Shown in pieces: positions 1-12,650 of a stretch of DNA of 64,000 nt. The stretch is taken from the NCBI GenBank assembly GCA_036345935.2, contig JADWOT020000010.1:10631412-10695411 (forward strand), written 5' to 3'. The notes beneath the pieces were generated by a model. It ran no database searches. It was given only the letters and a program-made list of their open reading frames with translations, and was not told the DNA's origin. Origin of the DNA: Taenia hydatigena (taxonomy: Eukaryota > Platyhelminthes > Cestoda > Cyclophyllidea > Taeniidae). The position numbers and the translations under genes were made by a program. Position 1 is the stretch's first letter; each line of letters opens with the position of its first letter.

Positions 1-230
1 ACCACAAATATTTAGATTTTGAACGTACTAGTTAGCCAAGGAGACATTCTAAACATCCATCTCCTATTTACGAAATTCTCATCTTTGATGAGTGAAGTGG
101 ACCTCAATTGGTACAACAGGGATAGACAGGTGACAAAAAAGGATCGGTAACCATTTCTAGAAAGCTAAACACCAAATTAGCTCCTAAAATCAAACCTGAC
201 TGGTTAAGAGGCAATTGATTTAAACAATAG

Positions 231-3200
231 CCGATTGTTGATACGTTGCCAGATGCATCTGTTGCTACTGGCAACAACGAGAAGAGGAAAGATTACCTAA
301 ACTCAAAGTCAAAAGCTCATTGGATTGCCAAGCAAATGGACAGAAATGAGTTTCTCAAGCAACTAGCGGATGTGCAATGTCGAAATGTTCTTCTCGAGGA
401 GAAGGTGGGTAGTATTTTTAGAAAATCATCTTGCTTTAGTTTATATTCTGTGGTGCAGCTTCATGAATAGAAAAAAACTGACAAATCGAAGTCTTTTTCT
501 GGAATAGGGTTGGTACTTGCTGTGTACTTTCTACGTGTCTTTAAGGCATACGTGGGGGCGAAAATATGCATCAGAAAGGTTAGGAGTTTCTTGCAATTTA
601 CGAACCAATTCATTGTATTGGCCTCTTGCATCTTACAAGAGGCATGCCATTGTTTGGATGCTTCCTTAACCGTTCACCTCCTGATTTAAGCTTCCATCTG
701 TATTAGAAGACCTCAGTCAAACTTGAATGAACCATGGGGTTGGAACCGTCCTGTAGTTGTACACGTTGACCACCATCCGCTTGATGCACAACACTCGCAT
801 AAGGAGTGGTGGACCACACCACAGCCCATCACCAGGCGATGGCATAAGAGTTTAGTAAATATCGTGTTGCAAATATGGAAGAATGACGTATCACTATTGA
901 CATAGATAATGGCATCGGAGTAGGTCGTGTGAAGAACAATCTGAGGTTATATTTAATTCCAAGAATAAGGCCTAATTGCCTCTACCATGGTAGAAACCCA
1001 AGGAGTCACTGGCCACTCTAAAATATGTGCAGCTAGCGTTTGTGACGTAATCAAGCGAGGAGCACTTTTTTGGTAATTTATGTCTCAAAATAAACAGTTT
1101 AGTTAAACAAACACAGCTTTATTTATTAAACAACAATTTCCGCAACCATAATAACACTTAAAAAGTACCAAAAGTCACGTGTTTACTTATGTGCTCAGTG
1201 CAAACAGCACTTTATCATTTTGTTGTTTTTAATGTAAGTTACAAAAATTTCAGTAAATGTATGATTATCTGGAAAACAGAATATGCGCAGTCTATTTTGC
1301 AAAGCTTACAAATCCCTTTCTAGCTTACTAGAATATTTTGGGAAAAATGGTCACTTATTAAAAGTTACTGTGCCCTCCAGGCCATTCTTGAAGCCATAAG
1401 AAGTCTTGTTAAAGGCATTTTGCCGGTCGTCAGAAGAGCGGAGGCCATCAGCTTGGCCCGAAGACCATGACACAAGGCTAAGATAAAATCTGAAAAAGTT
1501 AAGTGCTTTTTTGCATAGGCCATCGGTTCTTTCGAATGTCGTTCATCAAGGCCCTGTCATCGTTTAAAAACGGAAGCGTCACGAACTAACTGCGCAGGTC
1601 ACAGAAACTGCGCAAAACCTCCATTAAAGTTGACAGCAGCCTTGCCTATTAATCGTTGTAAGCCCCTAAGTCTGCGGTTTTATTCTGTTTAAAAGTCAAA
1701 TTGAAGGAAGAAGGAATTCGCTGGTTTTTCACACTTTACTTAAGAGTCTAAAAACTCCACTTTTAAAGCGAGGTTACCTACCAAATTGGAGGTTCAAACT
1801 ATTTCCAGGGAGGCAATAATTTGAGTCTGTTTTTTCTTAAGACGTCATTTTTACTTTAGCCTTATTCAGTCAAACGGTTAGCTAAGTATGCGGGAGGTAG
1901 AGGAAGTTTTGTGCATTCACTTAAATGACACCTTTATGTAGGTACCAAAGACAGCTTTGCAAGTTGTTTACGGCCATGGCAAGCACCGCTTTAGTCGTTA
2001 ATAGCATTCCTGCCGAACACGAAACCTGACTAAGTGCCGAAAGTGGATGTCATTTATAACCGTACCACAAGAAGTCTCCAGTATTTCCTCATTAACAACA
2101 GGCTCCCTTCATCGTCATGCAAAGGCTTTGCATTCACCAATAGAATTCTGGACTGGGTTTCTCTGCTGCTGCTATCAATATGGCGTCTTATGTCTAATCT
2201 GAAGTGGTAAAAGTTCATAGTAGCAAGACTGGAGGCATGTGGAGGCGAGCTTAGGCTGCTGTTATGAACATAAGTTCACACCACCAAGCGGAAGCACAAC
2301 TTGCATACACAGAGGCGCCCACTAGTTCAAAAAGGATGTCAATTTACTGCAGTAGTCTTAGTTTTTACTAAGGAAGTAACTATTGTTTCACGTCTTGTCT
2401 CTCAAAGTGTTCAGCTGCGCAATACGAAGCTGAGTGCCTTCAGAAGGACCTTCAACGCAGCCAATCAGAAGTGGCCAATTTACAACGCTTACTAGAGGCG
2501 GCTCAAGAGGAGATTTTTGACCTTAAACGCACCGCCTACAACAGTGGAGGCAACAGCGAGGCGTTGCAAGCTCTTCAAGCCGAGAGTGCGGCCACCATTG
2601 AGGAACTGCGGCAAGAGAATCGCAATGCTCGAAGACGGGTCGCTGAGGTGGAGGCGGAATTCAGGTATCCACTTTTCTACGAACAGTTTATGCCACCTTT
2701 AATTTAATGAATTCGGAATTTTTAAAAAATTGTATAAATATCGCAAAAATTCGGTCCTGTGGAGGCGAAGGCTTTAACACGGTAATGTCCACTGCCGCGT
2801 GGTCTGAGTCCCAAAACAGACGAGGGTAGTTGCAATTTTGAAACTTGAACTGATTGTCGGAAGCAGGAGACTAGCCTCACCTTCACGTATTTATGGGGCC
2901 TCGATTGACCTTGACACCGCAATGCTCATCTGTCCTTGAGATCAACCAATCAGGAGATGCGAATGATTGCACGCAATTCGAAGAACTTAAATTCCGAGGA
3001 GTCAAGAAAAACCGCGATTTCTGGAATCCTATGTATCGCCAGTCCTTTTGTCATCACCTGCTTTTTAATTTTCCATGGAATTTGTGCGTGGACAATGTGA
3101 CTGTGTTCTGCCAAGGCGGGGTGGCATTTGTCACTTGACGATATATACGATCCTGTGATCGTGACATTTATTTAGGCTCCACAGTGCTGTGAAATTAGTT

Positions 3201-6200
3201 AGCGCCTTGGAAGTCATAGCTGCGCTGCAAGTTCTGTCGGCCTCATTACCTATTTATCCCTAAATACCAATTTTTCTGTTAAAGATTATTAAAGGAGTCG
3301 CAAACTTCCTCCCTCAATCCTCTCATTCAAGAAAACTATGAAAAGCAACTGTTCGAATGGAAACGACGACTGGGATTACGCGCCTCAGTGGAAGCGGATG
3401 AAGTATTCGCTGCGGTGAGTTGGAAAGATTTCTAAACTAAAACCACCCAACACGTAGCGCCTTCGGTACCTCTTACTTTGTGGTTATGGATCGCGCCCTT
3501 CATTTTTTAGGTAAATGATCGTCTAGACAGAGCCCTGACGTACGAAGCCAGAACAAATGAAGCGGATTTTGCCCAACAGGAGCTAAAAAACCAACTACGC
3601 GAGTCTCACAACTCGGCTAGTGAATTGGCCGATCGGGTTGAGGCCTTGTTGGCTGAGAAGGACGCATTAAAACGGGTAGGCGGAGCTCCTAGCCCTCTCC
3701 TTCTGCAAGTCCACATTTGGCTTAAGGGGACACAACTCCCTTGGTGCGCTCAGAAGCGGTGACACCCACAGGGATTGAAGAGTCCGCGTATTACATTGTC
3801 CACTTAAATAAATTCCAGTCGTAGTTCATATTAACTTTCAAATAAAAAATAACAGTAAATATTGCTTTTATAGGGCTAGGGGATTCGGAAATCATCAAAT
3901 CGTCGCTACCTTAATTGTATAATTAGTCAAACTTAGCACCGCAGATTGATGGGTGCTAATCTTCTGACACAGAAATCCTTTGTTTAAAATCTCATTCCTC
4001 TCTCAAAAAGACTCTGTTTTTACATTGATACACTACTTAGTTTCACCTCAAGAACACCGAATGAAAAGTAAGGCGTTTTCACGAGTCAAGTCGGTGGAAT
4101 TTTTTTGGGCCAACGTGCTATGGACAAGCTTAGGGAAACACGTGAATCATATAAACTCCTTCTATCGTCTCTGGCATTCCTTTTCACACCCAGGGAAGCT
4201 GTATCACTACAACTGGACGGCATAATGGTGCCACGCCGAATCAACAACATTCTAGACAGTCTAGTGCCTTATTTTTTCCCTCTCGAGCAAAAATGGCTTG
4301 TTTCTTTGTAGGAGGCAAGTCTGTGGAACACTGAGAAACTCGACCTCATGGCAACGCGTGGTTTGCTGGAACAGCGAGTCGCCGCCTTGGAGCGTCAAGC
4401 GGAGGAGGTGCGCGAAAAGCTGGTTGCGGAGACCGAGGTGACAAAGCAGGTGCGAATGGAGAATCAGCAACTCCTTTTGGAAAAGAATTCACAGACGGTA
4501 CACTTCAATGCTCTTGTGTGAGTTCATCAGACGTGAAGATAAACCTCGCACTCACACAACACGTGTTGCGTAGCCTAAAGGGAATGGAGCGTCTTACCCC
4601 GTGACTGGGGAAGAGGCGGCTTTTCTTTTCCTTACCAGGTAATGTCAGGCATGAATCTGATCTGGTCACTGGGGAAGAAAGTCGCTGCTGCATTCCACCG
4701 TGCTAGTATTAGTCAATGGACCACAAAATCCACTTTCTACTCGGTCAGTGAAAAAACACGGAATTTTGTTAGAAGCGTTGGCATAAAGCCTGTGGAAGAG
4801 CCTCCTTCGCCTGTCACCTGTTGTTGCTTGGCGCGTGGGTGGCACCCACTGTTTGGTAGTCTTTTCTTAACGACTTTTCCTTCCTAATGGATGTTAACAT
4901 AAACACATGCTTCTCCACCTGCGAAGGTTAAAGCCTCCTGAATGCCTTATATGTCACGTACTCAATGCTTACAAGACAGTTTTTTAGGGACAATTGTCGA
5001 TGATGACAAGGAGATTGTCTGTCCTACTAATAATTTTCTTGTTCCAGAGAATCCTTGGCCGCTACCCTAAGCGTTGTTGAATCTCCTTGTGCACCGACAG
5101 AAGCTGCCATCAAGGAGAGGGTGATGAGGCTGATGACCGAGCTGCAGTCGCTTAAAAAGGTATCTTGGAGAGTTCATTTAAGGAGCCGAAGGATTAGTGA
5201 ATGAATATGGATAGAATTTGATTACGTAACATCCACGAAAGTTTCTTTTGTTCCCCTTCTATCTAGCATGAGTCAACGACTGAGATGAGCCGACTTATTG
5301 AGTTGTGCAGCAATTCGATTTGGGTCCAAAACACATAAGCTTACTAAATTCTTGTTTCATGCATTTAGAAATTGCACCTCAAAATCAAACAAACCTATAA
5401 GTATTTAAAAAAATTAAGCAAAACCCTTCCTTGTCATAAATTTTTAGACTCAATCAGATTTGGAGAAGAAGGTTGAACACTTGAGCAAGCAATTCGAATT
5501 TCAATTCACCAACGGACAGACGCTGGCTGATGAACTGAATGCGCTGAAGGGTGAGTTGAAGACCGAGCACAAAGCGAAGGAGCGGCTACAATGCGAATTG
5601 GATGGATTTCGCTTGATGAAAAGTCAGAAAGAGCTCAACCCTCAGGTCGGTGTCAACAGCTAATTAACTTAACAATTGATTGTACTTATAAGATATAAGT
5701 AGAAATGTGAGGGTTTGAATGCAATTTGGCTGATTGAAAAGCGATTACTTAAATAAACTGGTTAATGGAATTCTCTAATTGCTCCTCTAAGCATGCTTTA
5801 GCCCACGCATGTTATGTGCTTCCACGGGTAAGGTAAATTGTGGCTTGCTAAGATTTTTTTAAAACTTTAAATGATTTTGCAAGTATTGTGATTAAAAATG
5901 AATGCTGACCTTTTAGAATGAGGTTTTTTTGGATTCATCTGTAATTGGTGCCATTAAAATACTTGCAATTCTTGTACTTGTATACTCAGAAGCTCGGAAA
6001 AGTTGTGGCGCTTTGTGATAAGCTACGCATCCAAGTCGGGAAACATTCTCACTCGGAGTTGATAGAATTGGTTGCGAGTAAGTAAACTTCGTCGAAAACT
6101 GCTTTTAACGTTAAACTTCTACTATTGCGATTTTTTCCAGACAAAGTGGAAGGCCTCCTTGGCAATGGCTGTATCTCATCCGAATGCATTCAGAGGACTA

Positions 6201-9200
6201 ATCTCTCCAAACATTGCTCCATTCATCCATGTATTGCAACTAGTGACGCTCAGCACAATTGTGTTCAGAAGCATAAGTTAGCTTATACCTTAAAAACCTT
6301 GCTTGTTTCATGATTTCCTTTAATTCATACACTTCTATTGAATTTGTCACTTATTTATATGTGGACCTAAAACATTGGGTTGACTTTTTAGGAAAGCAAG
6401 CACAATCATACCTTTCAGATTAAATTTCCATGTTTGCAGTCACCTTTGTGCGCAAATAACGCATTAATTATTGCATTGTTTGTTTAAGTTCGCTCAGGTA
6501 ACTCGCGACAAGTTAATGCCACAGCATTGCCCACTCAAATAGCAGGTTAGGCGGGCCGAAAAATAAACCTTATTTTATCAAAATTAGAGGAGGATGGGGC
6601 AATTGGGAGATCGGATCGACAGGTTCGAGCGGTGATAAGCGAGCTGTGCGATTCGAATCCCAGCCTTTGGGAGTGAAGCAGTGCCATGGTCGAGTCGATG
6701 TCAATCCATCGAGATGCAATGCAATCAGTTTGGATTAAATGGCCAGCAAGGTCGTTGAAGGAGGAAACGAAATGCGCCATCGGGCTTTGTTTGCATTACT
6801 GTCGTGACGCCAAAGGCAGAAATCTGTGCTACCAGCGAAATCGTGTGAAAGGCACATTCCTGATTTGACAGTCGTGAGTAGGCAATGTCAATCGGTCACG
6901 ATGGGGATACAGCCTCATTAATGCCACCATATCACAATTAAGCACATTTAGTGGCTAAATTGATGCGTCTTCATCTTTCCACGTCTTCAAGGTCGTTTTC
7001 AACAAGCTGTGTTTACCCATAAAGAGTAAAAATATTCAAAATTGCTTTGATATGTAGTTCCATCGATAACCTCAACGACTGTCCAAGCTGCACTCACCTC
7101 CGCACCACTCCACTGGACTTGGCCAATCACGCTCCAGAATGGAGTGACCTTGAAGTAAAAAGAGTTCAGCACTTGTGTGCGGGGTGCCTGGTCTGCTTGG
7201 CTGTGGCCTTGAGACAGCGCCTACAGGCAGTTATGACGGTGGTCCCGGATAGGGAGAAACGGGAAAAGGAGTTAATGGATGAATTGGAGAAGGCAAAACG
7301 CGAAATGGAGGAGGCGCATGAGAAAATAATGAAAATGGAGCATGAAAAGGTAAGCTAAAAGGACCTGCTTGTGACCCCTCTAAGAGAGTGGATTGAAAAA
7401 CGGTTAGGATTTTGGATACCGCCTCTCCTTACATGGTGGAATGCGATCGGTTGCAGGGTACAAATTTAAGGCGGTTTTTTTGTTTTTGTACACAGAGTGA
7501 AGAATACGAGAAATTGGAGCAGATGGTTTCCAAGTTGGAGGCCTTGAGGCAACACCAGGCGAAGAGAATTGCTGGACTGCAGTCAAAAACTCAAAGACAG
7601 AGCACTCTGGAGGCACAGAAAGATCAACAGCTTAGCGCGGCAAAAAATTTTCTCATCGAAAATCGCCAGAAACAGCTACGAGTAAGACACGACTTTTTTC
7701 TAATCGATTATTGGCTGTTAAACATGGGGCATTTCTTTTGCACCAATGAACCATTCGCCTTGGGTAACCAATCAGATATTGGACATTGAAATACCTGATT
7801 TTGATTGGTTTATAATGGCATTTTTTAATTAGACGAACCCCCAGAGGTGACCAATCAAATGATAGGCACAGGTTCTATTGACTTGCTGTGAATTTTTTGG
7901 AACATTTATATTTTTGTAGTCCTTACGCAAACTTTGGAGCATTGTAAAGTTTTAAGTAGTAGAATTAGACCGTACCATTTTGCCTTTTTTGCTTGCGCTA
8001 ACTATCATATTTTCTGGCACAGCAAGGATGAGTTCTTTTATTTATTCGTTTCGATAGAATCGTCTCTCTCCTTCTGCTCCCCATGATTTTGCTTGTAGCA
8101 TAATACTTAACACTGAATATGCTTCAACCGGGGCAGTTGGTGGTCTAATCTTCAACCGAGTGAACAAATAATAGCAGCATTTTTCGTAAAAAGATCCTAT
8201 TACTCTTGCCTTGCAACTCAAGTGGTGGTTAAACCTCTTCTTCATGGTTGTGGTTCATCGCCAGCCAAATTAAGGCTTGTTCCAATCTGTTTAGCTTATA
8301 TTTTTGGTTATTAGAAAGGCTATGGAATCGATGTAGTTGATAAAATTGACACGATTTTGACAGCACTTTGACTTTTTGACATGGTACTCGACTATGCTCT
8401 TTCATTGTTAATAATACTTTGGCGGAGGTTGAACTAGCCCGTGTTGGATCTGCCCGCATCGCTTCGTTGTCGGCATTGAATGGGATCTACTCGTGGCCTC
8501 GCTATTTAGATGCATAGCGATGCACCTTCATTTTAGCGTTGCATTCAAGCCTGCTAAGGTGACCATTAAAGAGTTAATTTTTGTAGCCACAGTGCTTTTT
8601 AAGCGACAATTCACGAGTAGAAGAAAGAAAAACGTTTTTTTGAAGCCCGGTGTGATACGGAGTAAGTTGGACAGTGTTTTTGAAACAACAATCGAGCACG
8701 CTATTATCGTGCTTGCATTCCTGTGGTGCCGGAGCATTTCTCTAAGTCATTTAAGGTCTTTTAAGTCCATCCATATTTGAGAAGGTTTATATGGTGGTAA
8801 GTGAAACTTCTTGCTTAGCTGTCTTCAGGGAACATATTACTTGTCAGTATTTAGTAGTAAATACTTCAGTCAGGATTTGACCTGAAATGCGTTAACACCA
8901 GGCTTGCTTAAAAAGAGGACGCAGGTAACAAAATAAGTTGTCAACTCTGGAAAAGAGCAGATGCCTTGAGAGTTTTTGGAGTCATACATGATGAAATGGC
9001 ATAAACTTTTATCAATAGGATGACGGGCGAGGAGGTATTTAATAAGAGATGCGGTTCTTTTTCAGTTGTTGAATTTCAGAAATACCCTTGGTCGAATCCT
9101 CGGTTTAGACGCTTGGCTCACACCCAATCCAGAGGCTTTGATAATTCAACGTGTTCAGCAGATTCTGTTGAACGCCTCTGCGCAAAATAGAACGCTGTAC

Positions 9201-9615
9201 CTAACGCAGCCCTTTACTCCATTCGCTTTGCCGCAACTGAACTTTACAACTCAGCAACTTCCTGCTTTGCCAGGGACGAATTGTGAGTGGCAGCTGAACT
9301 GGTTTATAAATGGTTGTCTGGGTGGGTCCGATGAAAGATGCATAAGGAAGGTGGACGGATTGATGGTTGTAAGATGGATGGATGTGTGGGGATTGATGGA
9401 TAACCCAAAAGATAGTACAATTACAACCATATAATGCCATTTCAGATGAATTTCAAGGGGACGGAGAAACGGCTGCCCAAAGTTCACCGACTCAAAGTCG
9501 AAAAGTGAATTTCAGCAATCAAAAACCGGGCTTAAATGCGAATTCTGTGCCTCGACGATCTGCGGTCTGCGCACGATCCCAGTCAGCGAGGGGCAGAGAT
9601 AGACGGAGGTACTAA
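231..9615 (+). CDS. Long coiled-coil protein, 3' part of gene (possibly CCDC170-like)
   Basis: Thirteen exons join in phase: about 231-404, 2408-2664, 3285-3414, 3511-3675, 4312-4517, 5048-5159, 5448-5645, 5990-6077, 6141-6276, 7058-7349, 7496-7681, 9066-9282 and 9446-9615 (TAA at 9613-9615), giving about 776 residues. Most exons encode charged heptad-rich helix with repeated Glu-Lys-Arg-Leu patterns, typical of long coiled coils. Exon 10 begins with a Cys-rich stretch (DCPSCTHL, then HLCAGCLVCLAV). The second-last exon holds a non-coil block, NFRNTLGRILGLDAWLTPNP, followed by a Gln/Pro/Thr-rich tail, and the last ends in a basic Ser/Arg tail. There is no convincing start in the first exon, so the 5' end lies upstream of the window or in an unseen exon. 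The C-terminal block faintly recalls CCDC170-type proteins; that name is from memory and weak. Exon structure is well supported, function is not. Confidence 0.75.
405..2407 (+). other. 2.0-kb intron of the coiled-coil gene
   Basis: AT-rich intron between the first visible exon (donor AAG/GTGGGT) and the exon that starts after the pyrimidine tract ending TCTCTCAAAG. I see no gene, RNA or repeat in it. Confidence 0.6.
7682..9065 (+). other. 1.4-kb intron of the coiled-coil gene
   Basis: The flanking exons are both phase 0 and join directly. Around 8428-8492 there is a short open stretch (VELARVGSARIASLSALNG) that looks protein-like and follows an AG, but no donor restores the frame, so it was left as intron. 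Confidence 0.5.
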
Positions 9616-9817
9616 CACCTTCCCAGCCGCATTTTCGATGATTGGAATCGAGGTCGAACTAATTGTGAATTATAAATAGAGTACAAATGACATTACCTTC
9701 CATTTATTCTCCCTATTATTATTCCCTTGTTTCGAGAATGGGACATTCTCAAATGCGTGGGAAAGATGTTGGGACGCGTTATAGTAATTAAAGTGGAGTT
9801 TTTTGTTCGTAGTTTTA

Positions 9818-9823
9818 AATAAA
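9818..9823 (+). other. Possible polyadenylation signal AATAAA
   Basis: A canonical AATAAA lies 203 bases after the TAA stop of the coiled-coil gene, a reasonable 3' UTR length. Confidence 0.45.
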
Positions 9824-10141
9824 GGGAGATGGGGTTCAAGTTCTCTGGTTTTCCGCATTGAGTGCCGATTGGAAAAGTAGGTGTAACCTTTCTTGACAAG
9901 ACAGTTATATTTATTATTGGACTAAACCCAAACAAAAGCGCAAACTCCAACAGTGGCCGCTGTGAAGTGATGTAAAATATAAAGGTTGAAAATGTGAGGG
10001 CCTACTAGCATTATTGATGAATAAGCAGACATAGACAGCTTCGTTTTTCTTCACCTAAGTCATTATATATGTTTTGTTCGAATGTATGCAGCAAATGTTC
10101 TAACTTTTGGTATTCTTAAAAGCGTCACTTACATATTCCAC

Positions 10142-10303
10142 AGTTGGAATTCGAATGAGCAGATTGACGCGCAATTTATTCTGCTAAAGTTAAGAGGTGC
10201 TTGTTCCACTCAATTGTTGTTCGAAATACGTCTCTCCATGGGCCTCGAATCGGCATATAATCAACTTCTTTTGCGAACCGACATGAATGAGGCATACATC
10301 CAA
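10142..10303 (+). other. Unassigned open stretch upstream of the SUZ gene
   Basis: A stretch bounded by an acceptor-like TTCCACAG and a donor-like AAAGTGAGT is open in one frame and ends MNEAYIQS. It could be an exon of an upstream or alternative transcript, but it cannot join the SUZ reading frame because of the stop at 10568. It may equally be chance. Confidence 0.25.
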
Positions 10304-10588
10304 AGTGAGTAAAATTTTTTCACTCAACAGTTTGCTTTTGTTAAATATATGCAGTCGTTTAGGCTAAGTGTTTTCTATTATGGAGGTGATTTTACGAAAC
10401 TATCACTACTGGCAGGTATTTTGTTTAAATATCCGGTAATGTCTGTCTTCTAAGGTCGTAGCCTGTGCTTATGGTGCTTTTAAGATTCAACGCGTTGCGT
10501 TTGAGGGTTTCTGGAGGTAATGTATTCGCCTGCTTCACTTAAAAATGTCTGTCAATTGACTTGTTGGTAAATCACCCCGTTCCTTCCC

Positions 10589-11539
10589 ATGACCACCCCA
10601 ACTATCCGTATTTTACGACGCCCAATCCAAGTCATCCAGACGAATGAGGAGAATGTTTTGTAAGTGTTGTTTTTATACCCTCCAATTGCCTTTTTTCCTG
10701 CACGCCTACCTCATTCATGTGATTTCAGACCTGCGGTTCCGTCAAAAACTTTGGAGGAAAGGGAAGCTCATTACGCGTCCGTTCGACGTAGGATAATGGG
10801 AGCTGAATCGATTAATGATTCAACTGATTCGGACGAACTTCTCGATTCTGATATGTCTCTGTACGACAGCCTACTTGATGAGGATCAAGGGAATTCGGAA
10901 GACATGGAAAAGGTTCGAGCCCCGAGCCAGAATACGGTAACTACGACGACAACATTGCCATCGCTATCGGCTGATGCTGCATTCGCGAAAGCTTCGACTT
11001 CTCCATCCACCGCTGTCCCTCTGATGTCAATTCCTACAGCGGCTTTGTCTTTTTCCCCTTCGTTGGAACGCGATAGCCGTGCTTTGAATTTTATTTTACC
11101 TTCTCGTGTGCATCAGATGCCTCTTTTGGGCGCCCCTCAAAACTGTTCCCTGTCGTCGAAACATCGTCATTCAGATCCACCACTGTCACGAGGATTCACC
11201 TGTGCACCAAAAATGTTCAGTCCTCTCTCTTCGGCTTCGGTTCAACCACCACAGCCACTTCGGTCTTCACTCACTTCCGCACTTCCTCAGTCACCCGCTA
11301 AGCAGCTGGATGTGCATGATAGTCTTCTGCGTCAGTATCAGCTGCTCAATTGGCAGCTGCTCTACCAGCCATTTCACCAATCATTGCAGCAGCAGCAGCA
11401 GCAGCAGAATCACTTACACCATCAGCAGCAATCCTTTATACCACCTCCCATAGCCTATGAAGGCGGAATCTACAACCACCACAACTATAAGCAGGGAATT
11501 CTTCAGGGTCCTAACTTCTTCCAACCGTCGTCGAGTTAG
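10589..11539 (+). CDS. SUZ-domain protein with disordered Gln/Ser/Pro-rich tail
   Basis: Two exons, 10589-10659 and 10729-11539, join in phase to 293 residues. The ATG is chosen because an in-frame TAA at 10568 is followed by no splice acceptor. Residues 1-13 (MTTPTIRILRRPI) and then PAVPSKTLEEREAHYASVRR match the two halves of the SUZ domain, an RNA-binding motif found in SZRD1, R3HDM and related proteins: the IRILRRP core, then a basic EREAxYxxxRxRI helix. It is followed by an acidic Ser/Asp run and about 220 residues of low-complexity Thr, Ser, Pro, Gln and His, with a seven-Gln tract near residue 245. No R3H domain is visible. It most likely acts as an RNA-associated regulator; orthology to SZRD1 is uncertain because the tail is much longer than that protein. 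Confidence 0.75.
11387..11407 (+). repeat. (CAG)7 repeat coding polyglutamine
   Basis: Seven uninterrupted CAG codons inside the SUZ-protein tail, followed by a second QQQ after a His-rich spacer. Pure CAG runs are prone to length change between individuals. Confidence 0.95.
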
Positions 11540-12650
11540 CAGCTCTGTGTGTATCTATCTCTCCTTGTGGTGACTTCATTCAACGTTGGAAATATACAAC
11601 TGCGTTCAGATTGGTTATTTTAATCTTTGTCTCCACTTTATTTGCGATATTTGCTGTTTGTTTATGATTAGGCGTTTCGTTCACGAAATGCACCGAGTCT
11701 TGATTTGCGCGTTCTGACTGTGTGTGCATTTGTGTGGATGGGGTCATGATAAGGTCAATGAGAGTGAAGTTGATGATAGTGGCAGTGATGGTCGTCATCT
11801 CGGTTGAATTTTTTCCTTGACCTCTCTGTGGGATGGCCAATGGGGTGGTGAAATAATGTGCACTGTGGGGTTATCAGCTATGTTTACTGGGAGCTCCGGC
11901 ATGGGGTCTTGTTTCAGCCCTTGTGATGATGCTGCGTCTTGAATGAAGATGGACGTACACTTTCTCATTCACCTTTTTGCCGATCAAAAGTCGTAACGAT
12001 CTACTGGTCCAGCGATGGTGACTCCATCGGGGTGGGTCTCGTTTTAATCTCGGTTGGTCAATTGATTCGTCCAGCGGGCTGGTGGATGTACTTCTCTCTT
12101 GCCAATTCGGTAATTTTGGGCCACTACGGATGTCGTAGATCTTTAGTTGTGCATTAAGGATGGTAGATCGACTGCGGGGCCACGTGCACTGTCGAGGTTC
12201 GATTGTCTCCTTAAATAAGGACGTCTCGCATTTGGTTACACATTTTGATGCAACTATTTATTGCACTGACCGAGAAGGAGCACGTGGCACACCTAGGTGA
12301 CGTGATTAGCGTACCCACCAGTGCTATTTTGCGATGACTTACCTTTTAATGCCGAATAAGGCGATTAAAAAGCAATGTTGTAACGCGATGCAATGCGTTT
12401 TTTGCCACAGGAGCACTGCTAGTCAAGAGTCCACAGTTCATTCTTAACGATTTTGAGCATCTTTTAATGATAAGGAGGGCAGGAGATACGAATTCAATTC
12501 TACAGGAAGCCGACACACTTCAAGGGGTAAGCTCATCTGCCGTGTGATTTCGGCGTCATCGTCTCGGAACCTACCACTAACTAAACTTTTGGTAGTGCCA
12601 ATTCTTCTCCCCCCTTCCGTGTCCACAGAGTCTCTTGCGCGGACACAATT
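11540..12650. other. Intergenic stretch with no gene seen
   Basis: This is the 3' flank of the SUZ gene and the following sequence. Several open frames of 60 to 86 codons occur on both strands, but none has splice support, a recognisable domain or coding-like composition. Confidence 0.5.

Noticed and set aside
6600..6680. tRNA-like B-box sequences (GGTTCGAGC and GATTCGAATCCC)
   Set aside because: No matching acceptor stem, A-box or anticodon arm could be drawn around either.
8428..8492. Extra exon of the coiled-coil gene (VELARVGSARIASLS)
   Set aside because: The peptide looks plausible but no donor gives the phase needed by the next exon, and the flanking exons already join in phase without it.
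10664..10728. Upstream extension of the SUZ open frame starting MLFLYPP
   Set aside because: It is intron sequence; splicing 10659 to 10729 rebuilds the continuous SUZ domain.
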